64,000 bases of DNA from assembly GCA_963377175.1 (NCBI GenBank), contig CAUJNA010000512.1, positions 86,001 through 150,000 of the forward strand, read 5' to 3'. Shown in pieces: positions 36,085 through 48,009 of the stretch. This stretch comes from Effrenium voratum (lineage: Eukaryota > Sar > Dinophyceae > Suessiales > Symbiodiniaceae). The translations under genes were made by a program, and so were the position numbers. The notes beneath the pieces were generated by a model. It had not been told where the DNA came from and did no database searches. It saw only the letters and a list, made by a program, of their open reading frames with translations. Within the stretch, counting starts at the first letter, position 1. Each line of letters begins with the position of its first letter.

Positions 36085-36800
36085 CGTCTGTCTATCTGTC
36101 TGTCTGACTGCGTATCTACCTATCGATCTACCTACCCTGTCTGTCCATCTACCTATCCATCCATCTGCCTTTCTACCTACATGTCTCTGCCTGTCTCTCT
36201 ACCTACCTATCTTCTTATCACCCATTCGTCTATCTATTGTTCTATCTATCAACCTGTCTTTCTATCTAGGTAATGATCTATCGACATCCTCGGTTGTTAT
36301 CCATCTATCTACCTATCTATCTGTCTACCTGTCTACCGATCTACCTATCTATCCGTCTGTCTATCTATCTCTATCTTTCTTTCCTTGCATCTATTTATTG
36401 TGCGTCTATCGACTACCTATCTGTCTTGCTATCCTGTTACCTTTCTGTCTATCTATCTTTCGACAGAACTATCATCTATCTTCTATCTATCTATCTATCT
36501 ATCTACCTACCTACCTATGGATCTGTCTGTCTGTGTGTTGGTCGGTCGGTCTGTCTGTCTGCCTGCCTGCCTGTCTGTCTCTCTGCCTACCGGTCTGCCT
36601 GTCTGTCCATGACGCTATCTACCTATCTATCTATCCGTCTGTCTGGACCTGGACGTCTAGACCTGCTTGAGCACTTGCCTATCTATCGACTGATCGATCT
36701 GTCTATCCTCTATCTGTCTGTCTGCTTATCTGTTCATCTAGCTATTCATCTGTCTATTCAGATTTCTATCTAATCTTTCTATCCGTCTATCTATCTGCAC
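36085..36800. repeat. Degenerate CTAT/CTGT/CTAC tetranucleotide tract
   Basis: About 700 bp of pyrimidine-rich TCTA/TCTG units on the plus strand. Long Leu/Ser/Tyr frames follow the repeat phase and are not genes. Confidence 0.95.
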
Positions 36801-36979
36801 TACCTTGCAAAATCGCGCCTGACAGAAATCTGTATCGGACCTGGCGAAGGTGCTGCGCCTGCCACGAAATTCGCACCCGACCTTGCGAAAGCGCTGCCAC
36901 GCAAACTAAAGCTGTCCGTGCCATTGGGCTAACTTGCAAGCATGCAGAAGAACTGAAACCCGCAAAGGGTCGCACTTTC

Positions 36980-38105
36980 TTGCATGTCTATTCCCCAGCC
37001 ACACGCGCACTCTTTTTTTCTTGCGTGCTTGTTCTTCTCTTCTCTTCTGTCAGAGATCTAGCTTTCAGATCTAGCTTTCAAGTTTCCAGACCACGGAAGT
37101 TTCTTCTAAACTTGCTTCGAATATTGGCCGTTGCTCATACGCGGCTGTCTCGAAAGAAACTCACAAAGCGGGCTTTTGATTCGCCTTGGTTCCCTTGGAA
37201 ACAGGCTGGTAAGTGTACCCTCAAATCAAATACGCATGCTACAAAAATGTAGGTGTACAACTGCATGTGTTGCAACTGTACGTCCAACCGAAAACATCGA
37301 GCCGAGACCAAAACAAACATCATCCCAACCGTCTTAAATGGACAATATAGATACAGCTGGCAGACCAAATATGGATTCTTGTAGGAACAATTCTATGACA
37401 GGGGATGGTGTATTTCCCCACCCAAGGATTGCAACGAAGCACCCCAAGACTAAAGTAGACCAACACTAGCCTGTGTTTGGGGGACGCTGTGTTTAACAAA
37501 GCCGGTTCGCTGAGAGAACCAGCACAAAGCCAATGCAGTTTGTCGCTTTGCTTGTGGAACCCGATTAACAAGTTCCCCAATGTTGATGCGTTGGACCCTT
37601 GCACATTTGACACGGGCGCCTGCACCTAGCGGCCTAGCGGCTGATTTCCCTTGAAGCACCGTCTGAAAAGGGCATCCTCAGTTGCGAACCACCGAATGGT
37701 GCAAAGGGATTCCTGCCAGATCTTGCTTCTTCACGAGCTTCCCAAGAACCCATGCAAGCGGCGCAACAACTGACGACCCCAGTTCGAGCAGAAGGCCAAG
37801 TCTTTGAACTTTGGATCTCACAACACAAGTGGACAGTCGCCCCCTTACAACTCGCCCAGGGCCTGGAAAAAACAAAACAAAAACTCTCACCACGCCCGAC
37901 AACGCGCTGGCGACGGCACCATATGCAGGCCGTCATCGTTCTTCTCGCTCACTTTGTGGGCTTCCTAGATGCATCCGAGGTGTAGAAAACAACGGAAGTT
38001 GGACCCCGGCGGGGGGCTTCCGGCTTCTCTCCAGAAACCACGGTTTAGGGCAACTCCAAAAACCACCGCTGCGTATCTGCGCGAACTATAGTTGACCAAC
38101 CTAGA
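36980..38105. other. Intron-like DNA, one doubtful frame
   Basis: At 37,680-37,900 both strands are open (minus: LLLELGSSVVAPLAWVLGKL and onward; plus: QVFELWISQHKWT and onward). Neither has convincing splice borders, so no gene is called. Confidence 0.4.
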
Positions 38106-38107
38106 AG

Positions 38108-38284
38108 GAATCAGAGAGGGAGGGAGGGAGGGAGGGAGGAGGGAGGCAGGGAGGCAGGGAGGCAGGGAGGCAGGGAGCAGGGAGGCAGGGAGGCAGGGAG
38201 GCAGGGAGGCAGGGAGGCAGGGAGGCAGGGAGGGAGGGGAGGGAGGGAGGGAGGGAGGGAGGGAGGGAGGGAGGGGGGGGGGGG
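38108..38284. repeat. GGGA / GGCAGGGA repeat tract
   Basis: G-rich tandem tract with (GGGA)n, then (GGCA GGGA)n, then (GGGA)n and a 10-G run. Potential G-quadruplex former. Confidence 0.95.
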
Positions 38285-38866
38285 ATAATTACGCCCGTGT
38301 CACGAAGCCCAAATTGACCGTGGGGTATGTGCTGGAACTGTCTGGATCTGTACAAATTCCTAAAATCACCAATCCGAAATACAGAATCGGTATAGCTGGT
38401 TTTAACATTCCTCACTTATTACCAAATGCCCATTCCCTGCAACCCTGCTTGACAGATCTTTGTTCGGGGGACCCCCTTGGGTTCCCAATATCAATTTGGA
38501 AACAACAACAAACGCCAAGGAAATATGTGGAATGTGTGTCGAGCATCAACCCCCGCCGCAGGAGAAGCCTGGACCCTGAGTTCCAACTGAAAATGGCGGA
38601 TGGAAGTTTAGAGCTCCGATCCAAGAGCGGAAGACACGGGCTCCGACAAGATCTTCAGCCTACCATCACCCCACAAGGAGACTCACTTTCTGTTGGCCCA
38701 AAAAGTAACACGCAGACCGCATTGAACAAGGAAAGATGCTGAAGCCCGACACGAATGTCGCTTCATACTTTTGGGGGACCCCGAGTGGCTGTTCTTCCCT
38801 TCGACCCCATCCTTTTTGGAGGTGGCTTTTAAGGGAAGCCAAACCCGCCCCAAGAGAACAGCGCCC

Positions 38867-38996
38867 ATTTGGCCGTGGATCAACACCAATGGTATCATTT
38901 TGGGGTAGGTGAATTCACCACCCAGTTTAATCTATTTTAGTGGGATTGGGATGTTCACTGGGGGGTACGATTTGAGTTTTGACCCATAGCCATTTG
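38867..38996. mobile_element. Inverted-repeat element, family A copy 3 (opposite orientation)
   Basis: ATTTGGCCGTGGATCAACAC at one end, GGTAGGTGAATTCACC in the core and TTTTGACCCATAGCCAT at the other end match the reverse complement of copy 1. It lies about 40 bp from the donor of the exon at 39,037. Confidence 0.75.
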
Positions 38997-39036
38997 TGTT
39001 TGGATTTAAAACGGCTTATGCCCATTCATAGTCTAC

Positions 39037-39179
39037 CGCACGCTTGCGAGCTCTCCTCGAAGTGCTTCGCCAAAAGAAGATCCGCACGCGAGTCCCGGAG
39101 AGGGTGGGACTTATGTACTTCCGCTAACCAGAAATTGCACAGCTCCAGAAGAACAGGCACCAGACGTTCAAACGGAGAC
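39037..39179 (-). CDS. Helical exon of WD40-type gene
   Basis: 143 bp on the minus strand between GCCTTCAG and GTAGAC. It reads SPFERLVPVLLELCNFWLAE, then VHKSHPLRDSRADLLLAKHF and a polar end. This looks like two amphipathic helices rather than beta-propeller sequence. One of the best-supported exons; no family recognised. Confidence 0.65.
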
Positions 39180-40184
39180 CTGAAGGCCTCCCGGCCGCTG
39201 TGCCTTCTCTCGCTTCGATTCGATGGAACTCCAAGTTGACTCACCTCTACAAACAATCCTGGCGATTTTCCTCGAATGCATTCCCGAAAAGCTGGAAGCG
39301 GCATTTCGATTCCCGGCTGACCTCAACTCTTTGCCCGGGCTGGATCGCCTGTCCTTGTACTCCAGGCCCGAATACTCCTCGTTCAAGAGGCCCGGATCGC
39401 CTGGAGGATCCGGCCCAGGGCCCACAACCCAGAATTCTAGCATGGCTGCAATTGGGAAGGCAAGTTGCTCTGGAAGGAACGCCAAAACGCGATCCTCTTT
39501 CAACCTGGACCCGCCCCCCTCCCCCAAAATAGAAACAGCTCCAGTGATATCCCAACCGCATGCATCCCCAGAACTCGGAACCCTCGTCGAACAGCCCCGC
39601 GCATCCCCGAAACCCTTCTTGGAACCCCCGAACCCCATGCCTCCCCGAACCCTCCTCTGCCTGGAACCCTCGTCGGAACCGCAGCTTTAGAAGTGGCATT
39701 TCTAACTTTACTCTTGCGCCCTTCTGGCGTGTCATGTGTTGAGCGCAGTCTGTTTGGGTAGCTGTAAAGGGAAACGAAAAGGAAATCAATGAGTTTTGGG
39801 ATGCCCCTTTAAGACAAGCCCATTTCTATTGGTGCGCTTGCGATCTCAAGTCTCTGTGTCTTGGTCGTGGTCGACTTCTTGACAACCGTTCATGAGGGCT
39901 AAACATCAAGTCTGCTGATTGCAGGAATGCAGGTGTGCCGTTTTGTTGAGGGTACCCTTTGGGGGTTGGCTTAAAGGGAAGCCAACTGGGTCCACCTGAA
40001 ACCATGTAACGAATGCAGAGGGCGAATATGGGCACCGACTTCTAGCTCCCAACATACCTCCGTGTGGGCAGTACCCAAAAAGAAGGGAGCCATGGCTCGC
40101 ATCGTTTGGAGGTGAGGGGTGTCCTCTTTGGAGGGCACACCCTTTGGGGGTGCGAGAGGAACCCCCAATCATAGATGACATTCT

Positions 40185-40275
40185 GAAAAATAGACGGCCC
40201 TGGCAAATGGAACAAACCCCCATGTAAACCAGTGGAACCTGTCTACTCTTAGCCAAACCAACCTAAAAAGACGCG
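40185..40275. mobile_element. Inverted-repeat element, family C copy 2
   Basis: AAAATAGACGGCCCTGGCAA, AACCAGTGGAACC and ACCAACCTAAAAAGACGCGT parallel the copy at 27,193-27,302, with more divergence. Confidence 0.6.
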
Positions 40276-40439
40276 TATGCCCCCAATGCCCAGCATCTGA
40301 TCAAGACGAGCTGCCCTTCTTGATGGACCATACGCCCACGTACTTCTCCTCGCCGCCTGAAAAACTTGATCCCGTTTGGGTGTCTAAAAGAAATGCAAAC
40401 GGGTTGCAAAAGCAAAAAGGCGCGCCGACAAGTAGAAAG

Positions 40440-41560
40440 CACGTGATTAAACCTGGAACTTCTAGATGTCAACTGCTTTGAGGCACAAACAGCTTGCACG
40501 AGAAGAAACAAGGGCCGCAATACTCGCGCTCACCAAGTCCAGGAGTGGGGCAACATCACCCCACCACGTGTGCCGTCTTCTCTCGTTTGCAGCCTGTTGT
40601 TGTATTTCCTGAAACAGTTGACAGCTAGAAACGATATATTCAAGCAAGTGTTTTGTACTTCCCGGCCCTCCTATTTTGCAACCCGCTGTTTCCTTTATTG
40701 AGTTGACAGCTAGAATCTACTCTTTTGTTTAAACTTATGTAGTGTATTTCCTTTTTTTGTCATGAACCCGTTGTTTGTATTTCCTCAAAACAGGTGACAG
40801 CTAGACACTATATTTTTTGGCCCGTGTACTTTAGCGGTACAGGCTTGCCGACCCGTTCAATACAACTGACCCGGATATACAAAGCACATGATTAAACATG
40901 CAGTTCCTAGGCGTCAACTGTGTTGAGGAAATACAAACAACTGGTTGAACAAGAAAATAGACAAACTGGGAAATGCAAAACTCACGATTGATTTTTTTTT
41001 CTCTAGCTGCCAACTGTTTTGAGGAAATAGAAACAACGGGGTGCAAAAGTAAAATGAGCGCCCGGATATACAAAACACGTGCTGGACAATGTAGTTTTAA
41101 GGAAATACAAACAACGGTTTGCAAAGAAAGAAAACACGCAATACAAAACACTTGATTGAGATTGCAGTTTCTGGCTGAATGTCAACTGTCTAAAGGAGAT
41201 ACAAATAACGGGTTGCGGGACAAAAAAAAAAAAAAACGGAAAATGCAAAACACATGGTTGAAAATACAGTTTCTAGCTGGGTGTCAACTGTTTTAAGGAA
41301 ATAAAAGTACATATTAAAAAAGAAATTGCAAAGGAGAAAAAAAAGCCGGGACAAACCAAAGAAGTGGATTGAAAGCATAGTTTGTATCTGTCAACTGCTT
41401 GAAGGAAATACAAACAACGGGTTGCACAGGCGAAAAGAGGGCCGAAAAATACAAGACACAGGCTTAAAATGTAGTTTCCAGCTGTCAACTGTTTTCAGGC
41501 AATACAAACAACAAATTGCTAAGAAGCAAAAGTGAGGGCCGGGAAATGTCGCAAAAGTGC
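40440..41560. repeat. About 100-bp degenerate repeats, present in both orientations
   Basis: A unit around TTTCTAGCTGTCAACTG, then TTTTGAGGAAATACAAACAA and CGGGTTGC recurs about ten times. Copies at about 40,450 and 40,880-41,560 run forward; copies at 40,580-40,830 are reverse complements. Alignment is by eye. Confidence 0.8.
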
Positions 41561-42119
41561 TTCAGAATGTAGTTGTTTGCTCTCCAAAACCAAAAAAACC
41601 TCGAGAAAGCACAAAACACACGTTTCAACAAAGCGTGGACTTGATTCGTTCTAGGAGGTCTGGAGTAAACATTTTGCGAAATCCGCAACAGCATGCCAAA
41701 GGATCCAGCTTCGAGATTCTGAGCCAATTGGTATGTGTCAAAATATGTGGACCCCAAATTGGTGGCTGTAATTACTTTTGGTTGCCATTCAAAACCAGTC
41801 AAGAGCGTGATCACAAAAACAGAAAGATCTTGGCCGGTCCAATTTTGCAGGGACACCAAACAGAGTGGGATGTGGTTACCGCACAACGCAGTGCTTCAAA
41901 CTGTTGAAAAAGAGGTCGGCCACATCCTGGTGCTGTGCAGGCTATGCCGATGCTGAAATAAGGATCCCAATCTTTCGGCCGAAAAGGCCTCCCAACAAGA
42001 CAGTGCTTCAATCAGCCCGAAAACGACCTGCCCCCCCCCCCGCCAAAAAACAAAAAGAATAGGCGCGGAATTCCTGCAAACCGCCCCTGCAACAAACAAA
42101 AAGACATCCTAGAGAAGCA

Positions 42120-42205
42120 GGCGGCGAGCGTGGGCCGAGGGGCAGTCAGTGGAGGCGAAGATCAAGGTCCCGTTCTTCTTCCAGGCCTTGGAATCCACAA
42201 AGCAT
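42120..42205 (-). CDS. Exon of WD40-type gene
   Basis: After CCATGTAG the minus strand reads CFVDSKAWKKNGTLIFASTD, then CPSAHARRLL before TAG. NGTLIFASTD resembles a propeller strand and turn. No GT donor lies before the stop; a GC donor, known in dinoflagellates, or a terminal exon are alternatives. The low end is uncertain. Confidence 0.55.
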
Positions 42206-42529
42206 CTACATGGGTTCCTCAAAACCGCCAGGGTCCCTTCTTGGATTCTGAAGGCAAAACACCCAGAGGACGCCATTGTCTAAAAATCCCCTATGTATTT
42301 CCACGTGTGTCTCCAGAAAATTTGGGCAGGAGAACCTCCCCGAAAGGTTCTGATCCCGCTGTCTTGAAGCTTTGTGGGATTTAGAGAGAGATCCCGATAG
42401 ACGTGTCTCAAATCCTGGGACTAAAACTGTGGCTCTTTGTCATCGAAAACGGTGCCCTGAAAAACGGGCATTCCCAGATGCGCTGCGGAGTGTTTGTAAA
42501 GGAAAGCCTAAAGGACGCCACCAATTGTC

Positions 42530-42632
42530 CATTTGGCCATGGGTCAAAATCTCGTACCCCCGGTGACCATCCCCATCCCCCGTAAAATAGGTCCTAAAAT
42601 GGGTGGTGAATTCACCTACCAACCAAAATGGG
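42530..42632. mobile_element. Inverted-repeat element, family A copy 4, fused to an exon edge
   Basis: TTTGGCCATGGGTCAAAATC, CGTACCCCCGGTGACCATCC and GGTGAATTCACCTACC match family A. The far inverted repeat is replaced by exon sequence starting at about 42,633-42,640. Confidence 0.7.
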
Positions 42633-42639
42633 ATCCCGT

Positions 42640-42757
42640 TGCGCATGCCGATCGGACCGTGTTTCGTCTCTTTGGGCGTCCCCACGGCGGAGCAGCAGAG
42701 GATCTCCTTCTGGACCTTGCCAGCCTCGTCCCGCTGTGGGAAATGGACTCCACGAAT
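42640..42757 (-). CDS. Exon of WD40-type gene
   Basis: After GTATCACAG the minus strand reads IRGVHFPQRDEAGKVQKEIL, then CCSAVGTPKETKHGPIGMR. Strong coding bias. It joins in phase 0 to the exon at 43,087-43,174, which ends EIPSS. The downstream border lies at or inside a family A element; candidate donors are GTAGGT near 42,617 or a non-GT site near 42,636. Confidence 0.65.
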
Positions 42758-43086
42758 CTGTGATACAACCAAAAATTGCCAAAAACCCAAAGACGAACCC
42801 CCCGCATAAGGGAAGATTCCCAAAAACCCAAAGACGAAAACCCCGCATAAGGGAAGATTCCCAAAAACCCAAAGACGAAAATATGGCATAAGGGAAGATT
42901 CCCAAAAACCCAAAGACGAAAACCCCGCATAAGGGAAGATTCCCAAAAACCCAAAGACGAAAACCCCGCATAAGGGCAGATTCCCAAAGACTCAAAGACA
43001 AAAACCCCGCATAAGGGAAGATTTCCAAAAACCCAAAGACAAACCCCCCCCAAAAAAAAAACGGGAAGATTCCCTGCTTGTATCAC
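42758..43086 (-). other. Intron bounded by terminal inverted repeats (candidate introner)
   Basis: On the gene strand the intron begins GTGATACAAGCAGG and ends GGTTGTATCACAG. With the flanking CT, the ends form an 11-bp inverted repeat CTGTGATACAA / TTGTATCACAG that contains the 5' GT and 3' AG. Nearly all of the interior is a 41-bp tandem repeat. Flanking exons join in frame (EIPSS / IRGVHF). Confidence 0.7.
42769..43075. repeat. 41-bp tandem repeat, about 7 copies
   Basis: Unit begins GGGAAGATTCCC (near-palindromic) and continues AAAAACCCAAAGACG. Copies start at about 42,810, 42,851, 42,892, 42,933, 42,974 and 43,015, with partial units outside. It fills the intron between two clear exons. 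Confidence 0.95.
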
Positions 43087-43174
43087 AGAGCTTGGAATCT
43101 CCACGCCGAGTCCCAACGGCCTCGCCTCGTCAAGGCTCACCTTCCAGTCCCCCAGCTTGTCGTGCACCGCCCGC
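43087..43174 (-). CDS. Exon of WD40-type gene
   Basis: After GGCGTCAG the minus strand reads RAVHDKLGDWKVSLDEARPL, then GLGVEIPSS, ending at GTGATA. 88 bp with 1 + 29 codons. Phase matches the next exon downstream. Domain not recognised. Confidence 0.65.
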
Positions 43175-43835
43175 CTGACGCCGCAAGGACCAAACGAATC
43201 CACCCGTCGTGGCAACGAACGAATCGACCCGTGGGGGGGACAAAAAAAAGCGACCTGGTGGGCACTGAGGGAACATTTCTGCCTGGTCTTGGCCAAATGC
43301 CTTCCAACACAAGAGTTGGGGCCCGAGAAGCCGTCGCTTGAGCTTCCCTTTCAGGTCGCACCCGACCTTCATAAACCGAATGGAGATTTCGATCGCAGGT
43401 GTGTTTCTGCAAGAATGGGTAGCAGCCCCCGTTTGACCTTCGCCCAGTACCACTAACATGGTTTACAACAAAGCCAACAAAAACCCTCCAGCGGTGCTGG
43501 GTGCGAGTGGGAAAACTCTTTAGGTCCCCTTAGCAATCCCTTCCCTTTAGCTTCCCTTTGCTCGGCCCAAAACCGGAGCATGCTGCCCCACTATAGTCCA
43601 AAAGCAATCTTCCATATTCCGCCGACCCCAAAACCCGGTTCAGCTCGGTTTCCCTGAATATTCAACCCCCTTTCTGTTTCTTAAACCCAGAGATTTGGCT
43701 GTGGCTCAAAAATTGGTACCCAAATGGCACCTTGGAACCAAAGACTAAAACCTGCGCAACCCTAGCTCTTGTAATATTTCAGCCACATGCATGTTGGAGG
43801 AGACCCCCAGTGGATCGCGCGCAACCCGTCGCAAC

Positions 43836-43953
43836 CCGTCTCGCGCGCCTGTAGCGCTCCACGGACAACGACAGCTCCGCCATGCAGGCGCCCTCGCCGC
43901 TCCACAAGTAGACCCCGTCCTCGTTCTCGACGGCGACGTGGACGAGAGGGGGG
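43836..43953 (-). CDS. WD40-like exon
   Basis: After GCCCACAG the minus strand reads PPLVHVAVENEDGVYLWSGE, then GACMAELSLSVERYRRA. VHVAVENEDGVYLW is a typical WD40 strand-turn-strand ending in Trp. The donor area holds two tandem GTTGCG copies, so the end may shift by 10 bp. Very GC-rich. Confidence 0.7.
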
Positions 43954-44697
43954 CTGTGGGCAGCGGTGTTTTAGTCTGCCCCCAAAAACGGGGATACGGG
44001 TGTGACTTGTTTGAAGGTACCCCGTTTTTGGTGGTTGTCAGGGGACATCAAAAGGAAACTGATCGTTTGGAGGTAGGAATGTCTTTTTTTGAGGGCAGCA
44101 AATAAAGTGGAGCTTTAAAGCGGGAAATGCACGTTCATTTTTCAGCAGGTATTTGCGGCATTGAAATGACTTGCCCCACACAGCGCGCCCTGCGTAAAGG
44201 AAAAGATTCAGCTCACGACGTTCCCTGAGTAAGAGCCAGTCGCTTGATTTCTGATTTTTGGCACGCGTTCCAAGGGTGTGTTCCCTCTCCTTTTGCAACC
44301 ATTTTCAGGCACCTAAATTGGCGGACACGTGTAAGCAACGAATTTCACGCCTTCCAGACTCAGATCTTGCCTAAACAGCTTCCTTTGCCTGAGAACTTGG
44401 ATGTCCCGTGCTCAAATTGGTGTTCAGAAAGTATTTACCCAAAGAAAGGGTACAAAAGATTCGTGCCTCAAAAAGTCGATCCCTGTCCTTTGGTGCCGCG
44501 CCACAAGAGCCCATTCACTGGTCCAAAAACATGGTTTTCACTTGCCCCCCCAAACCTCCCAACCCAAATTATCTCTCCGAAACCGGCGACCTCTTCACTT
44601 CCAAAACCTAAAAAAAGAAACAAAAAGGAACAAATAGAAGGAAGAAAAAAACACGGCCGCCCAACCCCCCCTCCCCCCCAACCCCTTCGCTTGGAAC

Positions 44698-44795
44698 CCC
44701 GTCCTTGGTGCAGCTGACGAAGCGCGCCTTGGCCTTCCCGTAGTCCCCCACGAAGCGGCAGCAGTCCACCGGCGCCTCACCGCTTCGCACAGCGG
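44698..44795 (-). CDS. WD40-like exon
   Basis: The minus strand is open from a GAACGCAG acceptor; an internal GGTGAG at 44,776 is an alternative. It reads APVDCCRFVGDYGKAKARFV, then SCTKDG before GTTCCA. V-x-C-C-R-F with a later RFVSCTKDG matches the first and third strands of a WD40 blade. Confidence 0.65.
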
Positions 44796-44899
44796 CTGCG
44801 TTCTCGGGGAAGGGGAAATGGAATGACCCCGAGATAAACCGTCCCAGAGCTCCTGAGAAACGTCTGTGGATATCTCAGTTTTCCGGAGATTCGCTGTGA

Positions 44900-47815
44900 T
44901 TATTCTGGTGTTGGACTTGATTGCTCGACGTCTCTAGGGATCTCTTGGGTGTTCTTGGGATGTCGTGGAGAAAGAAAAGCACGTCCTGACAAGCGCAACA
45001 ACCCTCCCAACAAATCCTTGGGATGTTTGGCGGGGATTTGTTTTTTGTAAGTGAGACTCGCGAGTTGGGTCGAGTTGGCAGCCCCCATCTTTCCAATGGA
45101 AGTGCCATATGCTTCATCAGGGGCCTGGGGGAGGTGTCTAGGTTCTGAATCGGATGGGACCATAGGGGTGTGGCTCAAAATTAGCAGGAGGGGTTACGCA
45201 GGTTGTGGTCCATATTTCCATTTACCAGGGTCCCATTTTGGTACCGGATTTTTGAATAGGAGATTGGGTTACCCGCACTGGTCTGATGTATTTCGTCTCG
45301 CAACACTCATGGCATGTGGTCCAAAGCTCGAAGAAAAAGAGGAAAAAAGTCGGCCCAAAGACTTTTTCCACTTCAGCGTACCCTTAATCGGATTGGTTGG
45401 GCAATAATTTCTCAAGTTTGGGGGGGGGTGCATAGGGAGAGGTTGGAGCCGTTGGGCTGGCATCGGATGCGGCGAGCCAAGCACCTTGTGCGTCAAAGTG
45501 ATCACAGAGTCCCGGTCGCCTTGGCCAAATTGCGATGCGCCCAAAGCTCTTGTCTGCGTGCTTTGCTTACCGTAGTGCTCATGACGCACGTGTGTCTACA
45601 TATACATACATACAGGTATATATATATATACAGTATATATATATATATATATATATTATGTATGTGACCAGCCCCCCCCCCATGATCTACCTGTTGCTTT
45701 TTGATCTCCTACTGTGAATGCCAGCACGAAAGTGTATACACAAAACCCCTGAGGGCATTCCCCGTTTAGTTGCGCATGCCCAAAAAACAAGCACGTTTAT
45801 AGTGCTTTCTTGTGTACAAACAAAACTGTGTGTTTCGTGTTTGTTGGACAAGTTCGATATCTGAATCCTATGTAAGCTCGGTTTGACTCTTCCTACTGCA
45901 TGCAAGTGCATGTAATAAAGAAATTGCCCGCTTCATTCCAAAGTAAACCAGTAAAAAACACACACACACACAAACGGACAACAGAAAAACTCGAGAAACA
46001 CAATATCGGAGGCGACTCTTTGGTGTTGGGCCAAACTTTGCATTATCGTTTTCTTGCGGTGTTTATCGCTTTGTTGGTTTTCCCTCAGCTGTTTGGCTTT
46101 CTGACACATTGTCCCACACAAAAACAAAAAGATTGTATTCTTTTAACAATGCCAAACAAACGCAAAAATTGCGGGAAAACCCGAAAAACCTCGAGAACGC
46201 AATTAAAAAGTAAGATTGGAGCTGAAACTAAAGATTATTCTCCAGATATTTTCTCTGTTGTGTTGTTGGTTTTCTCGAGTTCATTTGGCTTTCCCTCGGT
46301 GATGTTCTGTTCTTTTGCAATATCCCTCCCAAAAACCGATAAACTTGTTCGTGGCGCCTTTTGTTGTTCGTTCTGAAACGTTCAGAAAACCAACAAATCA
46401 CGTGTTGTTGGTTTGCGAGCATTGCTCATCAAGTGTTGTTGTCTTTGTCGAGATTTGTTCCCTTATGTTCTCGCTGACTAAAAAGTGATTGAAAACATAG
46501 TAGAACATGGATGGAACTCAATAAGGACAGAGTTGAATTAGAATCTCTTTTTGAGGCAGAATTCCAAAGCTGGCTTTGAATTCTTGACTCCAGCCTCACA
46601 ACGCTCCAAACAAAGGCTCCTTGCAAAGCTCTTAAGGCTCATTAAGCGCCTTGAAAGGCTCGTTGTCAAGCTCCTGATAAGGCTCCCGTTAATGCGCCGG
46701 TTTTTTGGCTCCGTGCAGAGCTCGCTTTGGGTATAAGGGCTGTGCAAATTCTTCGGAAACTGCTTGTAAACTTCCTTAGGCCTCTTATGAAGCTGCTGAA
46801 AAAAGCTGCTTGAACGATCCCTTCAGGGCTCCTTCTACAAAGAGGAACTCCTTTCCAAACGTAATTTACGTTCAATGGTTTGCTTTAGCATAATTTCATA
46901 GGGAATGAATTGAATCACAATGTCAATCGCAACTTAGAATGTAAACGTGAATGCCGTGTCCAAAAGGAGCTCCATTCTTGTTTGCTAATCAAAATTTGCG
47001 TAGAATTCAATAACCACAGACGCTTGTCAGAAGTTCTACTTTGAACATGGAACGGAGTTGATTTTTAAATTTGCAGATGGGACGCCAAGAGGGATGATAA
47101 GCAACCTGCAGGTGCGGCATCTCAGCTCCAACGTCTCGGAAAGAAGAGAATGTGAAGAGGAGTTTTGTCCAAACATGATTTACTGTTTTTGAAATAGAAT
47201 GGGGTTCTGTTTTTGTTGTTGTTTTGTTGTTGAAATAGAATGGGGTTCTGTTCTTTGTTACTTTTTGCAGATGGGACACGGAACGGGCAATGATATACAA
47301 TGACCTGTAGGTGAAATGGACATCTTTCAAGAAACATGTGCATTGAATTTGCAGATGGGACAGAGCACAAGCAGGAATGATAACACAAAGATAGATCATG
47401 GGGGGGTATTTTTGGGTGTTTTAAAGGGACTCCAAAAGAAAAACCAAGGCCCACAGTGCCATTTGGAGACAGCCTATGACGATACTGAACATATAGATTC
47501 GCATCTGAAAACGAAGCCCCTTCTGGGATCTACATCCCGCTTGTTTCGTCCAAATCCGCTCAGGTCTGCAAGAAACCCCTCCAGTACCGGTTTGCTGGGG
47601 ATGGTGGTCCGTATTTTTAAGTGAACCTTCGAAGGAGGTCAAAGTCATCTTTTGAGGTTGCGGCTCTACTTTTGGTGAGATTGCAAAATGTTGAATGATG
47701 TCATTTGAGAGCTCGCCAGAAATCTGGTACCTCTTGCAGGATTTCCATCAGTGTATGCAAGCTAACCAAACGGCACCACACAAGCACGCGATAACTCTTT
47801 TATCCGAGCAATGTG
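44900..47815. other. Intron-like DNA with degenerate repeats
   Basis: Contains a TA run (45,615-45,660), an AAGGCTC-type degenerate repeat (about 46,590-46,830) and three diverged copies of a TTTGCAGATGGGAC unit (about 47,070, 47,262 and 47,346). Frames near 45,400-45,590 are open on both strands without clear splice sites. Confidence 0.5.
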
Positions 47816-48009
47816 TTGGTGCCAGGGACTCATCTTCCCCTGTCAGATGTCAAAGGCTGGGTGGGCCCCATGGGCCACCCAACTCACAATCTCAAAAACT
47901 GAAGAACGGGTGTGCAGACTGATAGCGCCCGCCCCTGAGCCGGGGCCCGGGGCACCCAGGCCACAGGGGGGTCTGCCACCAGGGGAAGTGAGTCACCCAC
48001 CGGCTCCGG

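Noticed and set aside
36041..36773. 200-codon Leu/Ser/Tyr frame with membrane-protein look
   Set aside because: Generated by CTAT/CTGT tetranucleotide repeats; the overlapping phases give equally long frames.
36787..36975. Minus-strand frame with LVCVAALSQGRVRISW
   Set aside because: The underlying DNA is a two-copy degenerate repeat (GCAAGGTCGGG / GCCAGGTCCGA), so the open frame is probably incidental.
37634..37985. Frames on both strands with protein-like composition
   Set aside because: Neither strand shows splice borders or codon bias like the better exons.
42769..43075. CRISPR-like appearance of regular repeats
   Set aside because: Units are contiguous 41-bp tandem copies without unique spacers, in a eukaryotic intron.
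42440..43296. Minus-strand frames with repeated FGFLGIFPYAG-type units
   Set aside because: They run through the 41-bp intron satellite and join real exons only by chance in an unspliced reading.
45269..45667. Open frames on both strands near 45.4-45.6 kb
   Set aside because: Strand conflict and no clear acceptor or donor; possibly a decayed element.
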